DNA from: Alicyclobacillus tolerans
GTDB taxonomy: Bacteria; Bacillota; Bacilli; Alicyclobacillales; Alicyclobacillaceae
Reading direction: 5' to 3'
Assembly (NCBI RefSeq): GCF_001447355.1
Contig: NZ_JXBW01000001.1
Location: forward strand, 186,001 to 250,000
DNA: 64,000 nucleotides
Numbering within the stretch: the first letter of the stretch is position 1; every line of letters begins with the position of its first letter. The translations under genes were made by a program, and so were the position numbers. Under the pieces are notes generated by a model that saw only the letters and a list, made by a program, of their open reading frames with translations, was not told the DNA's origin and ran no database searches. Shown here piece after piece: positions 45,469-54,629 of the stretch.

Positions 45469-47244
45469 TCACTTGGACATCCAAATATAGTTAAAGAGAG
45501 GATACTCGGTCGTCGGGTTGGGATATTCAGGCGGCGCATTATGAACGTTCGGAGCTGCCACCGAGAGGCTCGCCACGGCGTTGTTCCACAACACCGGTAC
45601 CTGCTTCGAGACGTACTCTTCATAAGCAAAGAACGCCTGCTGCGACGCTGCCTGCGAAGCCGAAGGTTCGGTCGTCTTGGCAATCAGCTTATCGAGCGTC
45701 GGATCATTGTATCCGAAGTTGTCGAGGCCACCTGGCTCAAACAACTGTTCACCGGATGGGTACGATCCGCCATAGGTGATGCCGGTACCGGCCGCTGCTG
45801 CCCACTTGCCAGGTTGACTGCTGTTGTTCATGATGCCAAATTCCTCGGCCAGTTGTACAGGCTTCAATGTAACCACTACGCCAATTTGCTTCCAATCTTG
45901 TTGGATGAGCTCCATCATCTGCGTCGTGGACTCTCCACCCGTCGGATACATCAGCTCAAACTTCAGTTGCTGGCCGTTCTTCGTCATGACGCCGTTTTGC
46001 ATCTTCCAACCGTCGGATTCGAGCAACTGCTTGGCCTTGTTCAAATTGAACGGGAACAATGGCTTAGCTAGTTTCGGATCCAAGAAAACCGTCTTTGGCG
46101 TCGCTGGAATTGGGCCGTACTGTGCCGGAGCATACCCATGGTAAATCTCATTGTTGATGGTATTTTGATCAATTGCGTACTCCAGGGCTTGACGCACCTT
46201 TACATCGCTGAACGCAGCATACATCGGTGATCCTTTTTGCTGGTTCAACTCGATGAAGTAATACCCGAAGTTATACGCAGGTGTAATCACGTCGCCTGCA
46301 GAAGTCAGGGCATCCTTCGAGCCGTATTGCGAAAGATCCAAGTACCCCAGGTTGACGTTACCTGTTTTTAAGGCGGAGAACTCCGCGTCTGAAGAAGCCT
46401 CATACTGGAAAATCAGCTTATCAAGCGTACTCTTATGTCCGCCAAAGGTCGGATTCGGCACGAGTGTCCATGATTGACTGCTCTTCGCACTTACAAGCTT
46501 GAACGGTCCATCCACAACCGTGAAAAATGAAGGATTCGTGGCCTCTCTGCCCAAGTATGCAATCTCTTGGTTCATGTCGTTCGGGTACTTGTTCCACGCA
46601 TGTTCCGGCAGAGCCGTCAACTGCCCAATACCATTGTAGATGAACCACTGCTGGTTCACGGGCTTATTGAGCGTAATGGTCACAGTGTAAGGATTCGTCG
46701 CCACAACACTCTTCACGTTGGCCGGAACCCCGCCCGATCCGGCGTTGTAATTGGGCCATGGCGCTGGCGCGTTTTTGCTATCCGTCGCCTTGATCAAGTT
46801 GTAGTCCCACACAACGTCATTAGCAGTCACCGGTTTACCATCAGACCATTTCCAGTTCTTTTTCAAGGAAATGGTGTACACAGTTCCCGCAGGATTGTAC
46901 GTGATCTTATCCGCAAAGCTGTTGTTATAGTCGACTTGGTACTGATTATTGATGTAGATCACGTTCGGATACATCTGCGTAACGAGTTGAGCATTATAGA
47001 TGCTCGCGTTACCCGCATTTTCGATGGGTAAATACCACGTGATGTTGGTCGACGGCGGCAATGCGACAACCAGAGTTCCACCTTTTTGAATCGTGGCAGG
47101 TCCCGTTGTCGTATTGCCTGCGCCGTTCCCGGTTGCTGGGGCAACCGGGGACGAATTGTTGGCGGCCGCGCCGCACCCTGTTAGGGTAGCAACAGACAGC
47201 GCAGTCGATAAAGCAAGTAATGCAGCAACGTTTTGTTTCTTCAC
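45469..47244 (-). CDS. oppA: Oligopeptide-binding lipoprotein, first copy
   Basis: A 591-aa family 5 binding protein. The start is GTG 47244 (VKKQNVAALLALSTALSVAT with lipobox TLTGC; Cys near residue 24), 7 nt after GGGGGAA. The family signature NWKWSDGKPVTANDVVWDYN is near residue 130-150. It is very similar over its whole length to the 41287-43053 product, which points to a local gene duplication. It captures peptides outside the cell and passes them to OppBC, powered by OppDF. Confidence 0.93.
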   Translation of the reverse strand: MKKQNVAALLALSTALSVATLTGCGAAANNSSPVAPATGNGAGNTTTGPATIQKGGTLVVALPPSTNITWYLPIENAGNASIYNAQLVTQMYPNVIYINNQYQVDYNNSFADKITYNPAGTVYTISLKKNWKWSDGKPVTANDVVWDYNLIKATDSKNAPAPWPNYNAGSGGVPANVKSVVATNPYTVTITLNKPVNQQWFIYNGIGQLTALPEHAWNKYPNDMNQEIAYLGREATNPSFFTVVDGPFKLVSAKSSQSWTLVPNPTFGGHKSTLDKLIFQYEASSDAEFSALKTGNVNLGYLDLSQYGSKDALTSAGDVITPAYNFGYYFIELNQQKGSPMYAAFSDVKVRQALEYAIDQNTINNEIYHGYAPAQYGPIPATPKTVFLDPKLAKPLFPFNLNKAKQLLESDGWKMQNGVMTKNGQQLKFELMYPTGGESTTQMMELIQQDWKQIGVVVTLKPVQLAEEFGIMNNSSQPGKWAAAAGTGITYGGSYPSGEQLFEPGGLDNFGYNDPTLDKLIAKTTEPSASQAASQQAFFAYEEYVSKQVPVLWNNAVASLSVAAPNVHNAPPEYPNPTTEYPLFNYIWMSK

Positions 47245-47340
47245 TGAAGTTCCCCCTCTGATGTCAAACCCTCGCCGCATTAGGATCCCGAAGTCCGAGC
47301 CTGTTCATGCACTGGCACTGGCAAGCGCGCAAGCCATGCC

Positions 47341-48309
47341 TCAACCATGCAAATGACAAGCCACCCAGTGCTCGGGATGAACCATCACGGGCTTAGGCAT
47401 CTGCGAGCGACACACATCCATCGCGCGCGGACAGCGTGTGTGGAAGGGGCAACCAGTTGGCGGGTTCGCTGGACTTGGAACATCCCCTTGCAAAATGATG
47501 CGCTCGCGTCGTTTCACGCGCCGCGGCTCTGGGGCAGCCGACAGCAGCGCCTGCGTATACGGGTGCAGCGGATCAGCGTAAAGCGAAGATTTCGGTCCGT
47601 TTTCAACCATGTGACCGAGATACATCACCCCGACGCGATCGCTGATATGCCGTACGACCGCTAGGTTGTGCGAAATAAAGAGATATGCAAGATTAAATTC
47701 GTGCTTCAAGTCCATAAGCAGATTCAATATCTGCGACTGAATCGAGACGTCGAGAGCTGAAACAGCCTCGTCCGCGACGATGAGCTTGGGGTTCAAAGCA
47801 AGTGCGCGAGCGATCCCGATACGCTGGCGCTGGCCACCCGAAAACTCGTGTGGAAAGCGCGTGATGTCCGTGCGCCGTAAGCCAACCGTGTCAAGGAGTT
47901 GCGCGGCGCGTTCAAATGCGTCGTCACGCGACAGTACCTTATTGACAACAAGCGGCTCCGCAATGCTTTCCCCTACACTCATCTTCGGGTTCAGCGAAGC
48001 ATACGGATCCTGAAAGACCATTTGCGCATGCCGACGACTCTCGCGCAGCGCCGCGCCCTTGGCGTGGGTAATATCCTTGCCGTCAATCAAAATCTTGCCA
48101 TCGGTTGGCGTCGTCAGCCGCATGATCATGCGCCCTGTCGTCGACTTTCCGCAACCGGATTCACCGACGATCCCGAGCGTTTCACCAGGCTTGACGTCAA
48201 AAGAGACCCCATCTACCGCTCGCACATGACCGATGGTGCGCTTAAAAACGCCTGAACGGATAGGAAAGTACTTTTTTAAATCTTTCACTTCCAACACATA
48301 CTGGCTCAT
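47341..48309 (-). CDS. oppF: Oligopeptide ABC ATPase (OppF type)
   Basis: A 322-aa ATPase. Walker [13 protein letters not shown] (about residue 48), signature EFSGGQRQRIGIARAL and Walker B LIVADEAVSALD. The C-terminal oligopeptide-transporter domain has cysteines in NPPTGCPFHTRCPRAMDVC (about residue 282-300), which in relatives bind an iron-sulphur cluster. It lies 17 bp after oppD, so the two ATPases are made together and form a heterodimer under OppBC. Confidence 0.94.
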   Translation of the reverse strand: MSQYVLEVKDLKKYFPIRSGVFKRTIGHVRAVDGVSFDVKPGETLGIVGESGCGKSTTGRMIMRLTTPTDGKILIDGKDITHAKGAALRESRRHAQMVFQDPYASLNPKMSVGESIAEPLVVNKVLSRDDAFERAAQLLDTVGLRRTDITRFPHEFSGGQRQRIGIARALALNPKLIVADEAVSALDVSIQSQILNLLMDLKHEFNLAYLFISHNLAVVRHISDRVGVMYLGHMVENGPKSSLYADPLHPYTQALLSAAPEPRRVKRRERIILQGDVPSPANPPTGCPFHTRCPRAMDVCRSQMPKPVMVHPEHWVACHLHG

Positions 48310-48325
48310 CGTACCCCTCCTTTCT

Positions 48326-49294
48326 TCATGAAACGAGATCGCAACGAACCAGATGGCCCGGTGCTACTTCACGCAGCTCTGGCGCTTTTTCAAAGCAAGA
48401 TGGCTGCGCCAATGGACAGCGCTCCGCAAAACGACAACCTTTCGGGAAGTTCGCTGCGCTTGGAACGGTGCCCGGAATGGAGTAAAGAACGTCTTTGTCC
48501 TCTTCGAGCGACGGAATGGAATCCATCAGCGCTCGTGTGTACGGATGCTTCGGCTGTTCGAACACCGTATCGGCGTCGACACTCTCGACCACCTGACCAG
48601 CGTACATGACGACGACATGATCCGCCATGTCGGCGACGACGCCGAGATCGTGAGTAATCATGATGATGGCCGTGCCAGTCTCATCGCGCATCTTCTTCAT
48701 GAGCTCCAGAACCTGCGCTTGAATGGTCACGTCGAGCGCCGTTGTCGGCTCGTCCGCAATCAGCAGCTTGGGCTCGCAGATCATAGCCATCGCAATCATC
48801 ACGCGCTGGCGCAGACCGCCTGACAACTGGTGTGGAAACTCGTGAATAATTTCATTGGCGCGCGGCACACCGACAAATTTCAGCATTTCGACAGCCTTGT
48901 CCAAAGCCTGGCGCTTGTTCATGCCGCGGTGGCGGATCAAAATCTCGCTGATCTGCGTTCCAATCGTCAGAACGGGATTAAGTGCCGTCATGGGTTCTTG
49001 GAAGATCATCGAAATCTCACTGCCACGCATGTCGGCCATCTCGCGATCACTCAGTTTCAGGAGGTCTTTCCCATCAAACAAGATCTCACCGTTAACAATC
49101 TTGCCGCGTGGCTTTGGCACAAGGCGCATGATGGACAGTGATGTCATGCTCTTGCCGCAGCCTGACTCGCCGACGATGCACACAATCTGCCCCTTTTGGA
49201 CGTCGATGTCGATTCCGTCGACGGCGCGCACCTCTGCGTGTTTGCTTACGAAATACGTCTTTAAATCGCGAATCGCGAGGAGCGGTTCCGCCAT
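48326..49294 (-). CDS. oppD: Oligopeptide ABC ATPase (OppD type)
   Basis: A 322-aa ATPase, first gene of the opp operon. Walker [21 protein letters not shown] (about residue 38), signature [14 protein letters not shown] and Walker [13 protein letters not shown], followed by the C-terminal domain with cysteines in [17 protein letters not shown] start it at the ATG at 49294 ([15 protein letters not shown]), 9 nt after GGGAGG. The promoter is about 130 bp upstream. Confidence 0.94.
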   Translation of the reverse strand: MAEPLLAIRDLKTYFVSKHAEVRAVDGIDIDVQKGQIVCIVGESGCGKSMTSLSIMRLVPKPRGKIVNGEILFDGKDLLKLSDREMADMRGSEISMIFQEPMTALNPVLTIGTQISEILIRHRGMNKRQALDKAVEMLKFVGVPRANEIIHEFPHQLSGGLRQRVMIAMAMICEPKLLIADEPTTALDVTIQAQVLELMKKMRDETGTAIIMITHDLGVVADMADHVVVMYAGQVVESVDADTVFEQPKHPYTRALMDSIPSLEEDKDVLYSIPGTVPSAANFPKGCRFAERCPLAQPSCFEKAPELREVAPGHLVRCDLVS

Positions 49295-49420
49295 TGTCAT
49301 GCCCCTCCCATCTCTCGGTTTCGGCAATGTCATGTCAAGTTTCGGAGTCTGTATTAAGAAATATCATAATTGCATGTCAGATTCCGAAAAATTGATAGAA
49401 GATTCGTTGGTATAGCGCAA

Positions 49421-49449
49421 ATTTTAGCTGCGGCACAAGGGCTTGTAAA
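49421..49449 (-). promoter_or_regulatory. Promoter of the opp operon
   Basis: On the minus strand, TTTACA (49444-49449), 17 nt and TAAAAT (49421-49426). It uses the same -35 as the second binding-protein gene. Confidence 0.65.
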
Positions 49450-49540
49450 GGCGAGTGAAATCCACGCGATTCACGATTTTCCAGCGAATATGGACAAAAA
49501 TCGCGCGTTGACGCCCTTTTTGCACAGGTACAAAGGAAGC

Positions 49541-49554
49541 TAAGAATTCTCTTA
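49541..49554. promoter_or_regulatory. Shared motif TAAGAATTCTCTTA, copy 2
   Basis: Identical to 43338-43351 and about 92 bp upstream of the opp operon -35. Both copies lie at a similar distance and could bind one regulator. The rest of 49450-49700 shows nothing further I can support. Confidence 0.5.
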
Positions 49555-49710
49555 TTTTCACACGCCACGGCAGTAAATCTTACATATCGTGACCATACCA
49601 ACCAGGATGCGTCATTCCATCCCTCCCTTGCTTCGAGCGTCCTTCAAGCTGAGCGTGTACAATAACAATGGACGACCATCGCCCGCTTGTGGTGACAGGA
49701 GGGTACACAT

Positions 49711-50400
49711 ATGCGCATTTTATTGGTGGAAGATGAAGCGCGGCTCGCCTCCGCGCTCAAACAATTGCTCAAAGAAAATCAGTACGCCGTCGATACTGTG
49801 CACGATGGCGATTCCGGATACGACTTGGCACTTACAGACAGCTACGACATCGTCATCCTCGACATCATGCTACCCAAGATGAGCGGCATCGACATTCTCC
49901 GGGGCATGCGCGAGAACGGGGTGCAGACCCCTGTGTTGCTTCTCACCGCCAAAGACACGGTCGAAGACCGAGTCACTGGTCTGGACGCGGGTGCTGATGA
50001 CTATCTTGTCAAACCATTTGACAACAAAGAATTGCTCGCCCGCGTGCGCGCACTGTCGCGCCGTACAGGGCAATTCAGCGGCTCTGACGCCATCGAAGCT
50101 GGTCCGTTTCGCCTTGATTTTAGCACCCGTACTGTAACGCGCAACGGGGAAGCGTTGGCGCTGACGGCTAAGGAGTTCCAACTGCTCGAACTGTTCATGC
50201 GGAATCAAAACAAAGTGCTGTCCAAAGAGATCATTCTCGACCGCGTATGGGGACCTGATGCCGATGTGATTGGCAATGCCGTGGAAAACTACGTCCATTT
50301 CCTGCGCAAAAAGATCGACGAACCAGGTAAACCATCGCACATTGCCACCGTTCGCGGTGTCGGCTATCTATTTCAACCCGATGCTTCCGAAGCGCGCTGA
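49711..50400 (+). CDS. Two-component response regulator (OmpR type)
   Basis: A 229-aa regulator. The receiver domain (1-115) has acidic residues EDE near residue 8-10, the phospho-acceptor in DIVILDIMLPKMSG (Asp51-52) and the conserved Lys in YLVKPF. A winged-helix DNA-binding domain follows (EAGPFRLDFSTRTVTRNGEA to FLRKKIDEPGKPSHIATVRG). The ATG has AGGAGG 8 nt upstream. The sensor kinase follows after 30 bp, so they form a cognate pair. The signal and targets are unknown; it is divergent from the opp operon. Confidence 0.93.
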   Translation: MRILLVEDEARLASALKQLLKENQYAVDTVHDGDSGYDLALTDSYDIVILDIMLPKMSGIDILRGMRENGVQTPVLLLTAKDTVEDRVTGLDAGADDYLVKPFDNKELLARVRALSRRTGQFSGSDAIEAGPFRLDFSTRTVTRNGEALALTAKEFQLLELFMRNQNKVLSKEIILDRVWGPDADVIGNAVENYVHFLRKKIDEPGKPSHIATVRGVGYLFQPDASEAR

Positions 50401-50430
50401 TGATTGCCCCGCCGAGAAAGGAAGTGCCCT

Positions 50431-51738
50431 TTGTTTAGGCGACTTAGTCTTCGTTTGACGATGCTCTCCGTCGTGCTTTTGGTTGTACTCTATACCATCA
50501 CGTCGGTCGCCGTATACACGACCATTCGTAGCTTCGTCATGCGCAGCGTCGATTTTGGCCTGCGCGAAGCCGCCTACCGCGTGATGAACACAGCCGTACT
50601 TACAGGTATTCCGAGCTTCGGATCCACAGGTTCACCGCAAATCTACTTCTTACTTGTCGAGAACGGAAGTTTTAGCACGATACCAGATGCGTCACTCGCC
50701 GCTCATGTCAAAGCGCGGCTTGATACCGTAAAAAATGATCAAGAATTTCTCAACTACACATTTGCGGGCGAGCACTATCGCATCTTTTATGTTCAATTGC
50801 CGACTTCGGGAGGCGGCTCCCCCTATTTGGCAACGCTACTCGATGATTCGCAAACCGTTCATGTGTTGAGTGAGTTGCAATCGGTGATTATTCTCGTCGG
50901 CGCGTTCGGCATGCTCGGGGCCGCGCTTGTCGGATTTATTTTGTCGGATCGCATGTTGCAGCCGATTCGCCGCGCCTGGCAGCGACAGTTGGAGTTCGTC
51001 GCCGACGCGTCGCACGAACTGCGCACGCCGCTCGCCGTCATTCAATCGAATTTAGGTATCGTGATGGAACACACAGATCAATCGGTGGAGGAGAATTTGG
51101 AGTGGCTGAACAACGCGCATGGCGAGGCGAGACGACTGGCCAAACTGGTACAGGATTTGCTCACCCTCGCCCGCTCCGACTCCGAGCGCATGCCCATCGA
51201 CCGCAAGCCGCTTGACCTGCGTGACCTGTTGCTGCACATTCAGGATCTCTACGAAACCATTGCCGATATGAAAGGCATTCATCTAACTGTCCGAGCCAAT
51301 GAACCGCTTGTTATACTCGGCGATCGCGATCGACTCCATCAGTTGCTGGTCATTTTGTTGGACAATGCGGTCAAGTTTACCGATGAGGGTGGCGAGATCG
51401 AGTTGGCGGCAACGCGCAGCCGCAACCATGTGACGCTTTCTGTCCGCGACACGGGATTAGGCATTGCGAAGGAGCACTTGGATCGCGTGTTTGACCGCTT
51501 CTTTACCGTCGATCCGTCGCGATCGCGCGAGCAGTCGAGCAAAGGCACTGGGCTTGGGCTATCCATTGCCAGGTGGGTCGCTGAAGCGCACGGCGGGCGC
51601 ATCGGTATCTGGAGCGACGGCCTCGGCAAGGGGACGACGGTGCGCGTCGAGTTGCCCTTTCATCCGAAGCGAACGACCGCACTCAGCGTGGGTGATCCGC
51701 AAGAGCCGTCTAACAACGGACGCAAACGCCCTGTGTAG
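50431..51738 (+). CDS. Sensor histidine kinase
   Basis: A 435-aa membrane kinase. Helix 1 near residue 8-28 (LSVVLLVVLYTITSVAVYTT), an extracytoplasmic sensing region of about 110 residues and helix 2 near residue 150-175 come first. Then DHp domain VADASHELRTPLAVIQSNLG (phospho-His), HATPase N box QLLVILLDNAVKFTDEGGEI and the GTGLGLSIARW nucleotide lid. The TTG at 50431 is 6-7 nt after AAAGGAAG; a TTG at 50404 is less well placed. Its 3' end overlaps the convergent acyltransferase gene by 29 bp. Confidence 0.9.
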   Translation: MFRRLSLRLTMLSVVLLVVLYTITSVAVYTTIRSFVMRSVDFGLREAAYRVMNTAVLTGIPSFGSTGSPQIYFLLVENGSFSTIPDASLAAHVKARLDTVKNDQEFLNYTFAGEHYRIFYVQLPTSGGGSPYLATLLDDSQTVHVLSELQSVIILVGAFGMLGAALVGFILSDRMLQPIRRAWQRQLEFVADASHELRTPLAVIQSNLGIVMEHTDQSVEENLEWLNNAHGEARRLAKLVQDLLTLARSDSERMPIDRKPLDLRDLLLHIQDLYETIADMKGIHLTVRANEPLVILGDRDRLHQLLVILLDNAVKFTDEGGEIELAATRSRNHVTLSVRDTGLGIAKEHLDRVFDRFFTVDPSRSREQSSKGTGLGLSIARWVAEAHGGRIGIWSDGLGKGTTVRVELPFHPKRTTALSVGDPQEPSNNGRKRPV

Positions 51739-52486
51739 TCCAATATGAACCGAGAAAGTCGACCAACGACCGCTTGGCTTTGGCGCTGTCAAACGGTCGT
51801 TGCAGCCTTTCTTCTAGCGTGCTGGCGGTCTCGGGTTGGACGTCGATGGCGGCGCCCGCGTACCCATAGAAGCGATTGATAGCGGAAATGGCTGCGCCGA
51901 TGTCGAGATCGATCGCGATGCAAGCATGGGCGAGAACGTATCCGGGATGGCGAGACGTTGTGCCGGCTAACCCCCCGCGCCACGCCTGTGCAGTGCCAAC
52001 GATTTTCTTACCATCGACTTGGACGTTGTAGCCACCATCGCAATAGCTTCCTGGGACCTCACCTGTCGAGGCGGATAGCCCAAGATGGATAAACCAGTCG
52101 ATCAGTGGTTGGCAGAGCAACCTGTAATATGCATCCGTGGTGGCTTTCTCGTGCTGCCGCGGAAAGATGATCGACATGTTGAGCATGCCGCTGCCATGCG
52201 GCACTGCGGTGCCGCCCGTCGACCGGACGAAAATGGGCCAGCCTTCGTCCGCCATGGCGTTCATCGCGAATTCCCCGTTTGCACCTGCGACGTCCCGTCG
52301 GCTGACGACCAGTCCTTGCACAGGCGCATGCCGCCATACACGCACAGTGGGGCGACGCGCACCTTGCGCGACTTGTTTAGCAATTTCGTCATCATACAGA
52401 ATATTGTTCAGTGGATGCAAAGCGAATTCGTCCGTCACTATGTCTAGTTCGGTCGGCAGCAATACTCGCCAGTCCGTGATGCTCAT
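51710..52486 (-). CDS. LipL/LipM-like octanoyl or lipoyl transferase
   Basis: A 258-aa member of the biotin/lipoate protein ligase fold family. RSTGGTAVPHGSGMLNMSII (about residue 88-107) is the acyl-binding stretch. GSYCDGGYNVQVDGKKIVGT (about residue 143-162) has a Cys where LipL/LipM use a nucleophile and a Lys that holds the acyl group. These proteins transfer octanoate or lipoate to lipoyl domains such as GcvH or E2 subunits. The ATG at 52486 has GGGGAG upstream. It starts 4 bp after a sensor kinase stop, an unusual operon partner. Confidence 0.8.
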   Translation of the reverse strand: MSITDWRVLLPTELDIVTDEFALHPLNNILYDDEIAKQVAQGARRPTVRVWRHAPVQGLVVSRRDVAGANGEFAMNAMADEGWPIFVRSTGGTAVPHGSGMLNMSIIFPRQHEKATTDAYYRLLCQPLIDWFIHLGLSASTGEVPGSYCDGGYNVQVDGKKIVGTAQAWRGGLAGTTSRHPGYVLAHACIAIDLDIGAAISAINRFYGYAGAAIDVQPETASTLEERLQRPFDSAKAKRSLVDFLGSYWTTQGVCVRC

Positions 52487-52490
52487 GATG

Positions 52491-53951
52491 TCACTCCCCG
52501 CTCTTCTCTCCATCGATGTGCATGGTGCGCAAAGTCGGCAATAAAATCATGACGGTAGTCCCGCGGCCTTCACGACTGCGAACATAAATTTTCCCTTGAT
52601 AAGCCTCTATTAACTGCTTGCTGATGGCAAGCCCCAAGCCTGAGCCCTTGCCCGTCGCCCGTGCCGCATCGCCGCGATAAAACCGTTCAAAGATGTGCGG
52701 GAGCACATCTGCGGGTATCCCTTCGCCGTCGTCGCTGACCGATATCCGCACCATCGGGCCTTCCTCGCGGGCAGCAAGTTCAAGCCAGCCCCCTTCCTTC
52801 GTATGGCGCATCGCGTTGTCGATAAGGCCGACTAGCACCTGACGAAGCCTGTCCTGCTCGATAGCAACCCGAGTCCCTGGCGTCAAATGGACGTGTGCTT
52901 CGATGTCCAAATCCGGGCGTAAAACCGACGCATCTTCGCCCAACCGGACAAACAGTTCCTCTAGACCACGTTGATCCAGGCCCTCGGTTACAGGCGGCAA
53001 TTTCTGCTCCTCGAGACGCGACATCGTCAGAAGTTGGTCGACCAACTTCTGAAGCCTTTCCACCTCAAGGACAATGTTGCGTACGGCTGGCTCCCAAACG
53101 CGCGCGTTCTGATGTCCCCAACGGCGTAGCAGATTTGCGTGTCCAGCTACAATCGCCAAAGGCGTCCGCAATTCGTGCGACGCATCTGCCATGAATCTGC
53201 GCTGCTCTTCGACTGCGTCATCGATGCGGTCCAACAACTGATTGAGCGACTGTTGCAGCGACGCAAGTTCTGGTGGCAGTCGGTCAAACCGAAGGCGGCC
53301 AGCGCGCCGCCACTCGACTTGTTGTATCCCAGCCATCAGGCGTTGCAGCGGTTGAAATCCCCTGCGCAACAATACGTACATACCACTGGCAAACAAGCCG
53401 ATCACAGCCACATCCATGATGACAAACACGCTTAACATGTGAAAGGTGTCCTGGCGCAAAGGGTCCGTCAGGCTATAAATCGCCAGCACACCGCTGGCGC
53501 CATTTTCAAAATGAACGCCTTCGGTCAGCGCGATCACGCGGTGAAATCCGCTGGCGTCGCGCCACTTATACGGGTAACTCCATTCTGGCTTGGAGAAGTC
53601 CTGTCCCTGTGGCTGAGCAGGCACGCGGTTGACAATTTGTTGTACGATGTCACTACTAAAAACCGGACTGTTGATTTGGAACAAGACGTTGCCCTCGTTA
53701 TCCGTCAGACGGATCACCGAGTCTGTCACGGCGACATATCGATCCCAACTCGTCGTCACCGTTTGTTGTGCCAACTGGTCGACGCCTTGGCCAAGTAACG
53801 TCGCCATCTCAAGCTCCATTACGCGCTTGTACGAGTTTAAGCTGGCCGCCGAGAACGCCGTCATAAAGACGGTAGTAAAGACAATAAAGACAACAGCGCA
53901 CCAACATGTGCTCCAACGCAGCAAAGACGCCTGTGTACTACGGCGACTCAT
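52491..53951 (-). CDS. Sensor histidine kinase
   Basis: A 486-aa membrane kinase. Helix 1 at about residue 12-35, an outer loop of about 115 residues, and helix 2 at about 150-175 (SVFVIMDVAVIGLFASGMYV). A HAMP-like linker follows, then DHp domain FMADASHELRTPLAIVAGHA (phospho-His near residue 250) and HATPase with VGLIDNAMRHTKEGG and GKGSGLGLAISKQL. I begin it at ATG 53951 (MSRRSTQASLLRWS), 13 bp inside the 3' end of the response-regulator gene, so the pair is coupled. Longer readings lie within the regulator gene. Confidence 0.9.
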   Translation of the reverse strand: MSRRSTQASLLRWSTCWCAVVFIVFTTVFMTAFSAASLNSYKRVMELEMATLLGQGVDQLAQQTVTTSWDRYVAVTDSVIRLTDNEGNVLFQINSPVFSSDIVQQIVNRVPAQPQGQDFSKPEWSYPYKWRDASGFHRVIALTEGVHFENGASGVLAIYSLTDPLRQDTFHMLSVFVIMDVAVIGLFASGMYVLLRRGFQPLQRLMAGIQQVEWRRAGRLRFDRLPPELASLQQSLNQLLDRIDDAVEEQRRFMADASHELRTPLAIVAGHANLLRRWGHQNARVWEPAVRNIVLEVERLQKLVDQLLTMSRLEEQKLPPVTEGLDQRGLEELFVRLGEDASVLRPDLDIEAHVHLTPGTRVAIEQDRLRQVLVGLIDNAMRHTKEGGWLELAAREEGPMVRISVSDDGEGIPADVLPHIFERFYRGDAARATGKGSGLGLAISKQLIEAYQGKIYVRSREGRGTTVMILLPTLRTMHIDGEKSGE

Positions 53952-54609
53952 CATGCACCTCAAGCCGATAGCCTTGGCCACGCACGGTTTTAATGTACTT
54001 TCGCTCCGGGTCCAGTTTTTGACGCAGATAACCAATATACACGTCGACGACATTCGTATCCCCCGGTGTGTGGAATCCCCACACACGTTCCAGCAAATCG
54101 TTGCGCGAACACGTTTGATTGACATGCCGCAAAAGGTAGACTAACAAATCGTACTCGCGCGCCGTCAAGTCGACGTCCTGCCCGCGGTACACAACGCGAT
54201 GAAGGTCCATTTGTACGGTGGTTTCGCCAAACCGAAACGTCGTGGATGACGCCTCATGTCGCCTCCGCAAGGCACGCATGCGTGCCCACAATTCTTCAAT
54301 TGCAAACGGCTTCACAAGATAGTCGTCGGCGCCAGCGTTAAGCCCGTCGACACGATCCGCCACCGAGCCACGAGCGGTCAACATAATCAAAGGGACATTC
54401 GAAAACATGCGAACAGCTTGGCACAATTCGATTCCGTTCATGCCAGGCAACATGATATCGACAAGCAATAGGTCATAAGGATGCTCGCGCGCGAGCGCAA
54501 GCCCTGACTCCCCATCCGGTGCAACATCAACTGCCACACCTTGCAACTCTAGTTCCAACGTCAAAAATTCGATTAATCCGGGCTCATCTTCGACTAACAG
54601 CACGCGCAT
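53938..54609 (-). CDS. Two-component response regulator (OmpR type)
   Basis: A 223-aa regulator: receiver domain with EDE near residue 7-9, DLLLVDIMLPGMNG (phospho-Asp near residue 50) and DYLVKPFAIEELWARMRALR; then a winged helix (VDLTAREYDLLVYLLRHVNQ to GYLRQKLDPERKYIKTVRGQ). ATG 54609 is better placed after GGTGA than the TTG at 54615. It is encoded just before its sensor kinase and an acyltransferase gene, in one minus-strand operon. Confidence 0.92.
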   Translation of the reverse strand: MRVLLVEDEPGLIEFLTLELELQGVAVDVAPDGESGLALAREHPYDLLLVDIMLPGMNGIELCQAVRMFSNVPLIMLTARGSVADRVDGLNAGADDYLVKPFAIEELWARMRALRRRHEASSTTFRFGETTVQMDLHRVVYRGQDVDLTAREYDLLVYLLRHVNQTCSRNDLLERVWGFHTPGDTNVVDVYIGYLRQKLDPERKYIKTVRGQGYRLEVHDESP

Positions 54610-54629
54610 TGCCAATCACCCACTTCATC

